Source of the DNA: Chondrilla cf. caribensis
Taxonomy: Eukaryota > Porifera > Demospongiae > Chondrillida > Chondrillidae
Direction: 5' to 3'
Assembly: GCA_964020155.1 (NCBI GenBank)
Contig: OZ026558.1
Location: 4,111,469 to 4,175,468 of the forward strand
Length of the DNA: 64,000 nt
Shown here: positions 37,721-49,586 of the stretch, one piece after another
Layout of the letters: the number at the start of each line of letters is the position of its first letter
How positions within the stretch are numbered: the stretch's first letter is position 1
The notes under the pieces: generated by a model
What the model saw: only the letters and a program-made list of their open reading frames with translations
Told to the model about the DNA's origin: nothing
Database searches by the model: none
Position numbers and translations under genes: made by a program

Positions 37721-38644
37721 TTAGTGGATGTAGATTTCCAACAATTCTGTTCCAAACTTTCCATACTTGAGTTCACGCTCAGCACACCAACGAACTGTGA
37801 TGTCATTGTTTGTCTCTTGTTTGAGTGTCCTCCAAAACCATGGTAGTCGTGTATTAACACAGCAGTTGGTCCCAGGGTAGCAGTCCTTCCCGTCCCAGAG
37901 GGTGTTGTTGCTGTACCACTGTGGAGAACCTCCAGTAATAGTGGCAGCATCACAATAATAGTCAGTTCCCACATAAGATGGTGGTGAGCGTCCAGGGTGT
38001 TTGGCACAGGGACAGTTGTGGATATGAGATCCCACTTCACGATATCCAGCAGCATAAGACCAGATGTGGCTGTCATTGTCATCTAATGATCCTTGTGTGA
38101 TGGACATACCAGAGAGGTAGTGTTGACTGAGAGAACGTGTGTTGAAGAGAAATGCACAAGGAGCATAGAATGGGTACCCCAGAGCTCTCCCACAGACATG
38201 GTTGTATGGTATCCCATGAACTGGAAAGACAACAGGGTCACAGCGGCTATCCAGTGAAGGTCCACACACTCTCTTCCCACCAGCCCAGTACTGAGCCAGA
38301 GGTGGTGGACACTGTTGACAGGGTGAGGTCATATCGACATGGGCCACTCTCATCATACCTACAATTCCACATCGTTCTTGTTCCATTTCACAATAAAACT
38401 GGTGTGCAGTGTTATTGGAGGTGTAAGTCTTGATCCAGTACAGTCCCGATTTGGCATTCCTATTACAGTGGTATATGTCGACACAGGAATTGGCTGGTTT
38501 GTCTCTAGTGAGTCCAATCTGGCATTGTGGGCATTGAGCGGAAGTGTTCCTGTTGGAGACAGCCTTAGTGCTCTCTCCACTGGCGAAGGTGTTGGTCCAT
38601 CCAAGGAGAATGAGTGTGAATAGAAGATAGAGAGAAGTAGTCAT
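37721..38644 (-). CDS. Array gene 1: secreted cysteine-rich FReD-related protein (307 aa)
   Basis: A secreted protein of unknown function, related to a family seen in sponges and cnidarians whose N-terminal half resembles the first part of fibrinogen-related domains (SGLYWIKT, FYCEMEQERCG, RVAHVDM). Signal peptide is about 1-22 (MTTSLYLLF..NTFA). About twenty cysteines and potential N-glycosylation sites at 33, 77, 190 and 246 fit an extracellular protein. The second half holds VCGRALGY, HIWSYAAG, SYVGTDYYCD, WDGKDCYPGTNCC and LPWFWRTL, ending ELLEIYIH. Variable blocks here: 132-134 DSR, 158-167 PFYAPCAFLF, 200-209 GYREVGSHIH and 289-296 ERELKYGK. It is the most diverged copy in otherwise constant sites (for example SLDDND for PLGDND). 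The single coding exon is preceded by an acceptor-like site; a 5' exon with donor ends at 39156. A ligand-binding role is inferred. Confidence 0.85.
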   Translation of the reverse strand: MTTSLYLLFTLILLGWTNTFASGESTKAVSNRNTSAQCPQCQIGLTRDKPANSCVDIYHCNRNAKSGLYWIKTYTSNNTAHQFYCEMEQERCGIVGMMRVAHVDMTSPCQQCPPPLAQYWAGGKRVCGPSLDSRCDPVVFPVHGIPYNHVCGRALGYPFYAPCAFLFNTRSLSQHYLSGMSITQGSLDDNDSHIWSYAAGYREVGSHIHNCPCAKHPGRSPPSYVGTDYYCDAATITGGSPQWYSNNTLWDGKDCYPGTNCCVNTRLPWFWRTLKQETNNDITVRWCAERELKYGKFGTELLEIYIH

Positions 38645-40605
38645 GACTGTCCACTCTGCTGTTCAACTGTCACCAAATAACTGAGTCAGAAGTTCCCTTC
38701 AGATTGTGGTTGTTAACAGGAATGTTTGGATACCTTATTTGGTGTTTAGTTGGGATCTACGTAGGTATGCACCATTCTGTATGTATACCAACATATACAT
38801 TATATGTACATAAGAATGTATGGATATGCTGTATGTACTGTAGGTACGTATGTGTTTTGTGTCTATTCTATTCAATGCATTTTGCTGTATTCCCCATATA
38901 GAGTTTAGTATGGTACACACAGATGTGTATCATGTATTGCTTACTGTGGTATTATGTAAGTGTGTATGTGTACATGTGTGTAAGTACTGTACTGTTTTGA
39001 AGGGTACACTGTACATTCTACAGTATTCTCCATAGTAGAGTTTTTGTACAGTTCACATAGACATATATACTATACACATACATTGTATTGAATACTGTAA
39101 CTTTGTGTATTATATTATACAGTACTGTACATATGTATGTATGTTGATTTCTTACCTTGTTGTGGTGCCAGCTAGTCTGGAGCACTGCAGTGGCATCACC
39201 TGGTTCACCACACGTAATCCAATCCCTTTGTACCAGAGGTTACAGTCATGATTGGAAGGTCTCCATTATTGCACCAATGCAGTACACACAATACACACAC
39301 TCACGTACATATGTACATTTCATACATATGTACATGCCATATGTACATACATATGTATGTACAGTGAATTCTTGTTAATCTGCTGCAAATTGTTTTCCAA
39401 GTATATGGTGGAATAACGAGTTTGGTGGGTTAACTGGATATTCATTAGTACTTGTATATTATATTGGTACTGGGAAATTGTGGTGGATTACAAGGTTTGG
39501 CAGATAATAAGGTGATGGAATAATGAGAATTAACTGTACATGAGACCATATAATACTTAATATCTTACTGTGCTGGCTAGCCATAACTGGTACGAGAGGT
39601 TTCCCTAGCATTATTGAAAGTTTTCTAAATATCCGTATGTTGATACAATGTACATACCTACACACATGGGAATACAAAGCATACATACGTATGTACATAC
39701 TGTATGTATGCACATACGCACATATTCATATACAGAATGTATGTATTTTGCAAGCATAACATCTCCAGTAAAGGTTCTTTCAAACCTGGAAGAGACACCA
39801 GGATATGGAGTATTGGGCTGCTAACCGTTTTTTTTTACTCGGATTTCAATGTTTTTCAAGTGGAACTTCATTTTTAGGTACAGACAGAGTGTTTACATAA
39901 TAGTCCACACTATCTAGGGTCCCTCAGCTAGGTTGAGTGTCATGCTACCAGGTCTGTCAGTGTCAGTGCCAAAGATGTTCTCCTGTTGTAACATTGGTGT
40001 ATGTTGCTGTTGGTTTGGGGAGCACTGTGAGGTATTGGTGACTACTGAAATACCTGACCTCAATCAGCTACTGTGCACATATCAAGTGAAGTGTGGATGC
40101 ATCGCACTCAGGCTGAAGCTGCCATAGTCACTGAGTTATCCTAGCCACCACAGCAACCAATGTGAAAGAAGAATTGGGAAAGACTGGTTTCTGTGGTGGC
40201 TTGAATAGCTCAGTGGCTATGGCAGCTTCAGCCAGACACCCTGGGTGGTTCCGAGTCCCTTAGCTGCCGTTTTATCTCCCTTTTCTTCTTTCTTTGTGAG
40301 CAGGTTGAATTGCATTAAGTATTCATGAGTATATGTATTACTGTTCAATATTGAGTATGTATTATTATGTATGTATGTACATATTCCTACATGTACACAT
40401 GCACAAATCAGCACATTCACATAGTGTTAATCCATTATTACTTGAAGTACACTCAAAGACTACAACTGATAATATGATATAACTGATGTTGAGAGTGTGA
40501 TGATAAAGTATATGATCTACTGTATATACTAGATATGTACTAGTGAGATGATGTGTGTGTAGAGTATTGATGAAGTGTACATGTGTGTGTTAGTACTACA
40601 TTGAG
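38645..40605. other. Spacer between array genes 1 and 2
   Basis: Holds the putative 5' non-coding exon of gene 1 (donor AAG|GTAAGAAA, minus, exon edge 39156), a family M1 MITE at 39362-39536, an exon-like segment near 39,580-39,620, and a decayed family E piece near 39,780-39,870. A segment at 39,885-40,115 is duplicated at 60,530-60,765. Confidence 0.6.
39362..39536. mobile_element. pogo-like MITE (family M1)
   Basis: Bounded by TA; left end CAGTGAATTCTTGTTAATC, right end AATGAGAATTAACTG. Confidence 0.75.
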
Positions 40606-41535
40606 TTAGTAGATGTAGATTTCCAACAATTCTGTTGCAAAATTGTCCCACAAGAGGTCACGACTCGCACACCATCGAACTGTGATGTCATAGTTTGTCT
40701 CTTGTTTGAGTGTCCTCCAAAACCATGGTAGTCGTGTATTAGCACAGCAGTTGGTCCCAGGGTAGCAGTCCTTCCCGTCCCAGAGGGTGTTATTGCTGTA
40801 CCACTGTTGGGAACCTCTAGTAACAGTGGCAGTGTCGCAATAATAGTCAGTACCCACATAAGACGGTGTTGAGCCTCCAGAATGTTCAGCACAGGGACAG
40901 TTGCAGGTGTGAGGTCCTACTTCACTATAACTGGCAGCATAAGACCAGATATGGCTGTCATTGTCACCTAATGGTCCTTGTGTGATGGACAGACCAGTGA
41001 GGTAGTGTTGACTGAGGGGACGTGTGTTGTAGTGAAATGCACAAGGAGCATAGAATGGGTACCCCAGAGCTCTCCCACAGACATGGTTGTATGGTATCCC
41101 ATGAACTGGAAAGACAACAGGGTCACAGCGGTAACCCAGTGAAGGTCCACACACTCTCTTCCCACCAGCCCAGTACTGAGCCAGAGGTGGTGGACACTGT
41201 TGACAGGGTGAGGTCATATCGACGTGGGCCACTCTCATCATACCTACAATTCCACATCGTTCTTGTTCCATTTCACAATAAAACTGGTGTGCAGTGTTAT
41301 TGTAGGTGTAAGTCTTGATCCAGTACAGTCCCGATTTGGCATTCCTATTGCAGTGGTATATGTCGGCACAGGAATTGGCTGGTTTGTCTCTAGTGAGTCC
41401 AATCTGGCATTGTGGGCATTGAGCGGAAGTGTTCCTGTTGGAGACAGCCTTAGTGCTCTCTCCACTGGCGAAGGTGTTGGTCCATCCAAGGAGAATGAGT
41501 GGAAATAGAAACAGAAGCACAGCAGTCACTTTCAT
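40606..41535 (-). CDS. Array gene 2: secreted cysteine-rich protein, MKV-type leader (309 aa)
   Basis: Same mature scaffold as gene 1 but with a different leader, MKVTAVLLFLFPLILLGW. The ATG at 41535 is chosen because the frame upstream of it lacks another ATG and this start gives a clean signal peptide. Variable blocks: GYR at the PSL-CDP site, PFYAPCAFHY, SYSEVGPHTC and SRDLLWDN. It ends EIYIY instead of EIYIH and has GGSTPSY where most copies have GRSPPSY or GHSPPSY. The upstream region (41,540-42,650) is unlike that of the MTTS-type genes and is duplicated beside the remnant at 54.4 kb, so this copy probably has its own promoter class. Confidence 0.85.
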   Translation of the reverse strand: MKVTAVLLFLFPLILLGWTNTFASGESTKAVSNRNTSAQCPQCQIGLTRDKPANSCADIYHCNRNAKSGLYWIKTYTYNNTAHQFYCEMEQERCGIVGMMRVAHVDMTSPCQQCPPPLAQYWAGGKRVCGPSLGYRCDPVVFPVHGIPYNHVCGRALGYPFYAPCAFHYNTRPLSQHYLTGLSITQGPLGDNDSHIWSYAASYSEVGPHTCNCPCAEHSGGSTPSYVGTDYYCDTATVTRGSQQWYSNNTLWDGKDCYPGTNCCANTRLPWFWRTLKQETNYDITVRWCASRDLLWDNFATELLEIYIY

Positions 41536-42967
41536 AACTATTTCTTTCAGCTCTCCCCACAAAACCAGGTATACGTGTATGAACTGACCCTACGTCTGTT
41601 GCTTATCTGTAGAGTGCAAATCAATATGTGTCTATTAAGTTCTGTAATTATATAAGCCAGGGTGTGTATGTGGTTTTAATTGATTTAGTGAATTCATTGG
41701 AACCATGTATTAGACATGGGTGTATATTTCATACTTGATACTAATGTCCCGTCTGCGGTGTAATTGTACTGTACATATGTGAAGCTTGCGTGACTAACAC
41801 AATAAGTATACAGTAATGTGTTACATACGTACGTATTATATACACTACATGCATGTTATAATTAATGCGCATAATGTTAGGTCGTAGCTGTTTTTGTACT
41901 TATTAGATCTGAGCAACAGTATCCATATCACATTTGGTGTACCAGCTGTGTTCTGTAATTCTATTTATGTCGACATTGGCTCATTGAGGAAGAGCCACTC
42001 ATTGATACATGTACTCATGTACTCACAGTGTATGTATGTATGTCTCAGTACTAGTTCCACTTGAGTCCAGTGGGATGTGTGTAGTGTGTGCATCACCGAT
42101 TTCCACCTTCACAACCTACAACCTGTTGCAACTGTGTGGACCTCGGAACAAGGACTGATAATGAGTGGTAGCCATGTGTGTACACCACATACACACCTCC
42201 TACATACGTACATTGAAATGCATTACATATTGATCAACACTGTATGCACTGTACATGTGTATATCTACACTACAGTTTGAGTTTTTGGTGTGTATCTCGA
42301 CCATTGCAATGTAGTACTCCATGTACTAAGTGTAAGAGTCACACATTGATACGTGTACGTAAGTATGTGATGTGAATATCTCCGAGTCAGCACTAGTGCC
42401 AGTGGAGTCTGGAGGAATGTGTGTAGTGTGTGCATCACTGATTCCACATACACAATGAAATACGTACACTGTACATGTATTCAATTGCAGTGATATGTGA
42501 GTGTCAACAACACATGCATGTATGTAATATGATGTGTGTACATACCTACAACCAGACACTATCATGGTCTCAATCCAATATTGCTAGTAGTACACTCAAA
42601 GACTGCAACTGATCAGTAGTAGTAGTTATTTCAAACTGTAATATTAGTCAGTAGATGTGGGAGATACAAGACTCTACTCATAGTCTTTAATATGTGCCGT
42701 GTACGGTATGTATTGGAGTTGCATGTTGACAACATGTGTATACTGTATGTGAATACGTACTATGTACACATGCACAACTAGTCACATTAAAATGGTCTCA
42801 ATCCATTATTACTTGAAGTACACTCAAAGACTACAGCTGATAATATGATATAACTGATGTTGAGAGTGTGATGATAAAGTATATGATCTACTGTGTATAC
42901 TAGATATGCACTGGTGAGATGATGTGTGTGTAGAGTATTGATGAAGTGTGTGTTAGTACTACATGAG
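41536..42967. other. Spacer between array genes 2 and 3
   Basis: Contains the MKV-class upstream module (GTCCCGTCTGCGGTG, GACATTGGCTCATTGAGG) repeated almost intact at 54.5-55.6 kb, then the common 3' flank of gene 3. It holds no recognised gene. Confidence 0.6.
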
Positions 42968-43891
42968 TTAGTGGATGTAAATTTCCAACAATTCTGTTCC
43001 GAAGTTAGTCTGGGCTAACCCACGATCAGCACACCATCGAACTGTGATGTCATTGTTTGTCTCTTGTTTGAGTGTCCTCCAAAACCATGGTAGTCGTGTA
43101 TTAGCACAGCAGTTGGTCCCAGGGTAGCAGTCCTTCCCGTCCCAGAGGGTATTGTTGCTGTACCACTGTTGGGAACCATAAGTAACAGTAGCAGTGTCGC
43201 AATAATAGTCAGTACCCACATAAGACGGTGGTGAGCGTCCAGGGTGTTTGGCACAGGGACAGTTGCAGGAATGAGATGCAACTTCATTAATGCCGGCAGC
43301 ATAAGACCAGATGTGGCTGTTATTGTCACCTAATGGTCCTTGTGTGATGGACAGACCAGTGAGGTAGTGTTGACTGAGGGGACGTGTGTTGTAGTAAAAT
43401 GCACAAGGTTGATGGAACGAGTACCCCAGAGCTCTCCCACAGACATGGTTGTAGGGTACCCCATGAACTGGAAAGACAACAGGGTCACAGTGGTGATCCA
43501 GTGAAGGTCCACACACTTTCTTCCCACCAGCCCAGTACTGAGCCAGAGGTGGTGGACACTGTTGACAGGGTGAGGTCATATCGACGTGGGCCACTCTCAT
43601 CATACCTACAATTCCACATCGTTCTTGTTCCATTTCACAGTAAAACTGGTGTGCAGTGTTATTGTAGGTGTAAGTCTTGATCCAGTACAGTCCCGATTTG
43701 GCATTCCTATTGCAGTGGTATATGTCGTGACAGGAATTGGCTGGTTTGTCTCTAGTGAGTCCAATCTGGCATTGTGGGCATTGAGCAGAAGTGTTCCTGT
43801 TGGAGACAGCCTTAGTGCTCTCTCCACTGGCGAAGGTGTTGGTCCATCCAAGGAGAATGAGTGGGAATAGAAGATAGAGAGAAGTAGTCAT
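42968..43891 (-). CDS. Array gene 3: secreted cysteine-rich protein (307 aa)
   Basis: An intact MTTS-leader copy. Variable blocks: His55, DHH at 132-134, SFHQPCAFYY at 158-167, GINEVASHSC at 200-209 and DRGLAQTN at 289-296. Position 209 is Cys, as in genes 2 and 4-6, instead of the His of genes 1, 7 and 8, so cysteine number differs between copies. It has KKVCG where the others have KRVCG. A 5' exon-like segment ending at 44402 (AAG|GTAAGAAA) lies upstream. Confidence 0.85.
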   Translation of the reverse strand: MTTSLYLLFPLILLGWTNTFASGESTKAVSNRNTSAQCPQCQIGLTRDKPANSCHDIYHCNRNAKSGLYWIKTYTYNNTAHQFYCEMEQERCGIVGMMRVAHVDMTSPCQQCPPPLAQYWAGGKKVCGPSLDHHCDPVVFPVHGVPYNHVCGRALGYSFHQPCAFYYNTRPLSQHYLTGLSITQGPLGDNNSHIWSYAAGINEVASHSCNCPCAKHPGRSPPSYVGTDYYCDTATVTYGSQQWYSNNTLWDGKDCYPGTNCCANTRLPWFWRTLKQETNNDITVRWCADRGLAQTNFGTELLEIYIH

Positions 43892-44556
43892 GACTGTCCA
43901 CTCTGCTGTTCAACTGTCACCAAATAACTGAGTTATTAGTTCCCTTCAGATTGTGGTTGTCAACAGGAATGTTTGGATGCCTTATTTGGTGTTTAGTTGG
44001 GATCTACTTATGTATGCACCATTCTGTATGTACACCAACATATGCATTATATGTACATAAGAATGTATGGATATGCTGTATGTACTGTAGGCACGTATGT
44101 GTTTTGTGTCTATTCTATTCAATGCATTTTGCAGTATTCCCCATATAGAGTTTAGTATGGCACACACAGATGTGTATCGTGTATTGCATACTGTGGTATT
44201 ATGTAAGTGTGTATGTGTACATGTGTGTAAGTACTGTACTGTTTGATGGGTGCACTGTACATTCTACAGTATTCTCCATAGTAGAGGTTTTGTACAGTTC
44301 ACATAGACATATATACTATACACATACATTATATTGAATACTGTAACTTTGTGTATTATATTATGCAGTACTGTACATATGTATGTATGTTGATTTCTTA
44401 CCTTGTTGTGGTGCCAGCTAGTCTGGAGCACTGCAGTGGCATCACCTGGGTCACCACATGTAATCCAATTGCCTTGCACCAGAGGTTACAGTCATGATTG
44501 GAAGGTCTTCACATTATTGCACCAATACAGTACACACAATACACACACATGTGCAT

Positions 44557-44666
44557 ACGAGTTTGGTGGGTTAACTGGAGATTGTATATTATGCTGGTAC
44601 TGGGAAATTGTGGTGGATTACAAGGTTTGGCAGATAAGGTGGTGGTGGATTATCGAGAATTCACTG
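44557..44666. mobile_element. Truncated pogo-like MITE (family M1)
   Basis: Only the right two thirds of the element remain, ending ATCGAGAATTCACTG before TA. Confidence 0.65.
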
Positions 44667-44953
44667 TACATGAGACCATATACATACCTAATATCTTTAC
44701 ACTTTGCAATCATTATAAGATGGTCTCTATACTATTGCACAAATACAGTACACACAATACACACATACATTACACACGTATGTAGACACATACTTAATAT
44801 CTTGCTGTGCTGGCTAGCCATAACTGGTACCAGAGGTTTCCCTAGCATTATTGAAAGGTTTCTAAATATCCGTTACATTAGGCAATCATTATGAGATGGT
44901 CTCTACAATATTGCACCAATACAGTGCACACAATACACACGTACAGTACACAC

Positions 44954-45492
44954 ATTACCAGACTGTCCAACTGTCACGATTTAGGTGGGACAGTCCCAAT
45001 TTAGGCGGGACAGTCCCGATTTGGAAGCCCTTGTCCTGATCCCGATTTAGCCTGGTTTTGTCCCGAAAACTGAGGAATAACCAGACTTTGTAATATGGAA
45101 AACTTTCTTGTCTATAATCTGGATAAATTTCTTCAGTATAAGTAAAAATGTTCAGTAAATTCGAATTCTCCTAGCTATGGAAATTACCCTGGCATTGTGT
45201 GCTAAATGTGACCATTTTAACTAGCATTGCGCAATATCATAATAAATAGGCTGTAATAATAATAATGATGATGTCAACGTTGAACTCGTGTCAAAGTGTT
45301 GTATTCTATACAGAATACTGAGGAAACATGTCAAATTCAATATCAAATTGTTGTATTCTATATAAATTAATTTTAATATCATTCCGATTGGGACAATTTT
45401 GAATTCTGAATGTTGTATAAAGGATGTGGCCTATGCATACTGGGTCTATACTATAGGTGTCCCTATTTTCTGTGGTTGCCAGGTTGGACAGT
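44954..45492. mobile_element. Non-coding element with CAGACTGTCCAAC ends
   Basis: Starts CAGACTGTCCAACTGTC and ends GTTGGACAGTCTG, with CATTAC on both outer sides as a possible 6-bp target duplication. The left end carries repeats of CCCGATTTAGGCGGGACAGT. The same element sits at the same relative place at about 48.84-49.32 kb and from about 63.41 kb onward, so it predates the segmental duplications. Superfamily not assigned. Confidence 0.55.
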
Positions 45493-45855
45493 CTGCATTA
45501 CACACATACAGTACACACAATACACACATACAGTACACACAATACACACATACAGTACACAAAATACACACATACAGTACACACAATACACACATACATT
45601 AGTATGTAGATACATACCTAATATCTGGTTGGTCCTGCTAGCCATAACTGGTACCAGAGGTTTCCCAGCGTTATTGAAAGGTTTCAGCTGCAACCAATAC
45701 GAGAGTTTCCCAACCATTGTTTATAACTTCTGATGTGTTGATACAGTACACACATACAAGAATGAATGTAGAATATGTACATTGTATGCACATATGCGTA
45801 TATATGTATGTATACACGCATACATTATTTGTGTTTATACCACCTTAAAGTTTAG

Positions 45856-46186
45856 GAGAGGATACACCGGGAATGGATCCTTTGGATGGAATACTGAGGG
45901 TGAAGCCTGAGGTGTTCAACAAAAGGACCCTTTCCCTGTGTTTCCTTCCTAAAGGTGAATCAGATATGAATAACATGTATCCCATTGGCTGATTGCTGCT
46001 GACCTTACAATACCTAATTGTAAGCTAGCTGTGAGTGAAACAGCAAAACATGTCTACATTAGTCTACATATGTACGTTGACTAATGTTTGGGTTTCATTC
46101 CTGCTAATCAATACAAAATGGCCACTGTCTGTTTCTAGGTTAGTCTACTTCCCTGATCCACCTTCTGACACCATTTCATAGTCATC
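45856..46186 (+). other. Exon-like pair on plus, duplicated at 50.32-50.64 kb
   Basis: A segment after TTTAG reads EDTPGMDPLDGILRVKPEVF to a GTGAAT donor. A second segment after GGTTAG reads VYFPDPPSDTIS and a stop, in compatible phase. The copy at 50,322-50,632 keeps both frames with conservative changes (EDTQGMDPLYGIPRVKLEVF). The second piece also exists at 58.39 kb. On minus, the second piece reads HSSDDYEMVSEGGSGK and a stop, so its strand is ambiguous. No family is recognised. Confidence 0.35.
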
Positions 46187-46718
46187 GGAGGAGTGGGTCT
46201 GGTATCTATCTGCAGTGTCCTCGGTTGTTGATTGCGTAATGCCTCATGATACTCTCACCATAATAATGATATCAGATCACGGTTATTGTTCAAATGGTCT
46301 CAAATGTCAGTTTTACATATGTACATGTAGTCTCCATACGTACATTATGATGAAGGCTTGTATCATGGAATATATGGATATGTGTGCAGTGGAATATCCA
46401 AACATGTTCTGTATGTATACATATACAATATTATTCATACGTATGTGCAGTATATGCTTAGTATTGATTATTGTTCACAATGGACTAAGTACATTCATAG
46501 GTACACAATGTCATGTAAAACTCGGCACATTCACATGGTCTCCATCCATTATTGCTTGAAGTACACTCAAAGATTGCAACTGATAATATGATATAACTGA
46601 TGTTGAGAGTGTGATGATAAAGTATATGATCTACTGTGTATACTAGGTATGTACTAGTGAGATGATGTGTGTGTAGAGTATTGATGAAGTGTACATGTGT
46701 GTGTTAGTACTACATGAG

Positions 46719-47642
46719 TTAGTGGATGTAAATTTCCAACAATTCTGTTCCAAAATTGTCATCCCTGAGTGCACGAGTAGCACACCATCGAACTGTGATG
46801 TCATTGTTTGTCTCTTGTTTGAGTGTCCTCCAAAACCATGGTAGTCGTGTATTAGCACAGCAGTTGGTCCCAGGGTAGCAGTCCTTCCCGTCCCAGAGGG
46901 TGTTGTTGGTGTACCACTGTTGGGAACCTCTAGTAACAGTGGCAGTGTCACAATAATAGTCAGTACCCACATAAGACGGTGGTGAGCGTCCAGGGTGTTT
47001 GGCACAGGGACAGTTGCAGTTGCTAGATCCCTCTTCCCGAAGACCCGCAGCATAAGACCAGATGTGGCTGTCATTGTCACCTAATGGTCCTTGTGTGATG
47101 GACAGACCAGTGAGGTAGTGTTGACTGAGGGGACGTGTGTTTTGGTCAAATGCACAAGGAGCATGGAACGAGTACCCCAGAGCTCTCCCACAGACATGGT
47201 TGTATGGTATCCCATGAACTGAAAAGACAACAGGGTCACAGCGGTAACTCAGTGAAGGTCCACACACTCTCTTCCTACCAGCCCAGTACTGAGCCAGAGG
47301 TGGTGGACACTGTTGACAGGGTGAGGTCATATCGACGTGGGCCACTCTCATCATACCTACAATTCCACATCGTTCTTGTTCCATTTCACAGTAAAACTGT
47401 TGTGCAGTGTTATTGTAGGTGTAAGTCTTGATCCAGTACAGTCCCGATTTGGCATTCCTATTACAGTGGTATATGTCGTGACAGGAATTGGCTGGTTTGT
47501 CTCTAGTGAGTCCAATCTGGCATTGTGGGCATTGAGCGGAAGTGTTCCTGTTGGAGACAGCCTTAGTGCTCTCTCCACTGGCGAAGGTGTTGGTCCATCC
47601 AAGGAGAATGAGTGGGAATAGAAGATAGAGAGAAGTAGTCAT
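46719..47642 (-). CDS. Array gene 4: secreted cysteine-rich protein (307 aa)
   Basis: An intact MTTS-leader copy. Variable blocks: SYR at 132-134, SFHAPCAFDQ at 158-167, GLREEGSSNC at 200-209 and TRALRDDN at 289-296. The last block is shared with gene 7 and the CAFDQ block with genes 7 and 8, while the remainder sides with other copies: mosaic relationships. Residue 81 is Gln, encoded CAA, the codon that has become a stop in gene 6. The 5' exon-like edge is at 48159. Confidence 0.85.
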   Translation of the reverse strand: MTTSLYLLFPLILLGWTNTFASGESTKAVSNRNTSAQCPQCQIGLTRDKPANSCHDIYHCNRNAKSGLYWIKTYTYNNTAQQFYCEMEQERCGIVGMMRVAHVDMTSPCQQCPPPLAQYWAGRKRVCGPSLSYRCDPVVFSVHGIPYNHVCGRALGYSFHAPCAFDQNTRPLSQHYLTGLSITQGPLGDNDSHIWSYAAGLREEGSSNCNCPCAKHPGRSPPSYVGTDYYCDTATVTRGSQQWYTNNTLWDGKDCYPGTNCCANTRLPWFWRTLKQETNNDITVRWCATRALRDDNFGTELLEIYIH

Positions 47643-48368
47643 GACTGTCCACTCTGCTGTTCAACTGTCACCAAATAACTGAGTCAGAAGTTCCCTTCAG
47701 ATTGTGGTTGTTAACAGGAATGTTTGGATGCCTTATTTGGTGTTAAGTTGGGATCTACGTAGGTATGTACCATTCTGTATGTACACCAACATATGCATTA
47801 TATGTACATAAGAATGTATAGATATGCTGTATGTACTGTAGGTATGTATGTGTTTAAATTTTGTGTCCATTCTATTCAATGCATTTTGCAGTATTCCCCA
47901 TATAGAGTTTAGTATGGTACACACAGATATGTATCATGTATTGCATACTGTGGTATTATGAAAGTGTGTATGTGTACATGTGTGTAAGTACAGTACTGTT
48001 TTGATGGGTACACTGTACATTCTACAGTATTCTCAATAGTAGAGCTTTGTACAGTTCACATAGACATATATACTATACACATACATTATATTGAATACTG
48101 TAACTTTGTGTATTATATTAAGCAGTACTGTACATATGTATGTATGTTGATTTCTTACCTTGTTGTGGTGCCAGCTAGTCTGGAGCACTGCAGTGGCATC
48201 ACCTGGGTCACCACATGTAATCCAATCACTTTGTACCAGAGGTTACGGTCATGATTGGAAGGTCTTCACATTATTGCATCAATGCAGTACACACAATACA
48301 CACATATGTACGTACATACGTACATTACATACAGACGTATGTACGTACATACTATATGTACATATGTA

Positions 48369-48547
48369 CAGTGAATTCTCGTTAATCTGCTACAAATTGT
48401 TTTCCGAGTATATGGTGGATTAACGAGTTTGGTGGGCTAACTGGATAGTCATTGGTACTTGTACGTATATTATGCTGGTACTGGGAAATTGTGGTGGATT
48501 ACAAGGTTTGGTGGATAAGGTGGTGGTGGATTAACCAGAATTCACTG
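48369..48547. mobile_element. pogo-like MITE (family M1), best-preserved copy
   Basis: A 179-bp element with ends CAGTGAATTCTCGTTAATC and its partner GATTAACCAGAATTCACTG, flanked by perfect TA duplications. Confidence 0.85.
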
Positions 48548-49586
48548 TACATGAGACCATTTATGTACCTAATATGTGTACACTTTGCAATCATTATAAG
48601 ATGGTCTCTACAATATTGCACCAATACAGTACACACAATACACACATACATTACACACGTATGTAGACACATACCTAATATCTTGCTGTGCTGGCTAGCC
48701 ATAACTGGTACCAGAGGTTTCCCTAGCATTATTGAAAGGTTTCTAATTGTCTGTTACATTTGGCAATCATTATAAGATGGTCTCTACACTATTGCACCAA
48801 TACAGTGCACACAATACACACGTACAGTACACACATTACCAGACTGTCCAACTGTCCCAATTTAGGTAGGACAGTCCTGATTTGGAACCCTTGTCCCGAT
48901 TTAGTCTGGTTTTGTCCTGAAAACTGAGATTAACCAGACTTTTGTAATATGGAAAACTTTCTTGTCTATATTCTAGATAAATTTCTTCAGTATAAGTATT
49001 AACGTTCAGTAAATTCGAATTCTCCAAGCTACGGAAATCACCCTGACATTGTGTGCTAAATGCAACCATTTTAACCAGCATTGCACAATATCATAATAAA
49101 TAGGCTATAATAATAATGATGATGACAACGTTGTACACGTGTCAACTTCCTCACTATTCTATACAGAATACTGAGGAAACATGTCAAATTAATTTTAATA
49201 TCATTCCGATTGGGACAATTTTGAATTCTGAATGTTGTATAAAGGATGTAGCCTATGTATATTGTGGGCTTATACTATAGGTGTCCCTATTTTCTGTGGT
49301 TGCCAGGTTGGACAGTCTGCATTACACACATACAGTACACACAATACACACATACAGTACACATAATACACACATACATTAGTATGTAGATACATACCTA
49401 ATATCTGGTTGGTCCTGCTAGCCATAACTGGTACCAGAGGTTTCCCTAGCATTATTGAAAGGTTTCAGCTGCAACCAATATCAGACTTTCTTAAGCATTG
49501 TTTATAACTTCTGATGTGTTGATACAGTACACACATACAAGAATGAATGTAGAATACATTGTATGCACATATGCGTATATATGTAT

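Larger units (their letters stand above)
43892..46718. other. Spacer between array genes 3 and 4
   Basis: Holds the 5' exon-like segment (edge 44402), a left-truncated M1 MITE (about 44557-44666), a second exon-like segment near 44,820-44,860, an element of about 530 bp with CAGACTGTCCAAC ends (44959-45492), and two plus-strand exon-like pieces at about 45,856-45,950 and 46,142-46,186. Confidence 0.6.
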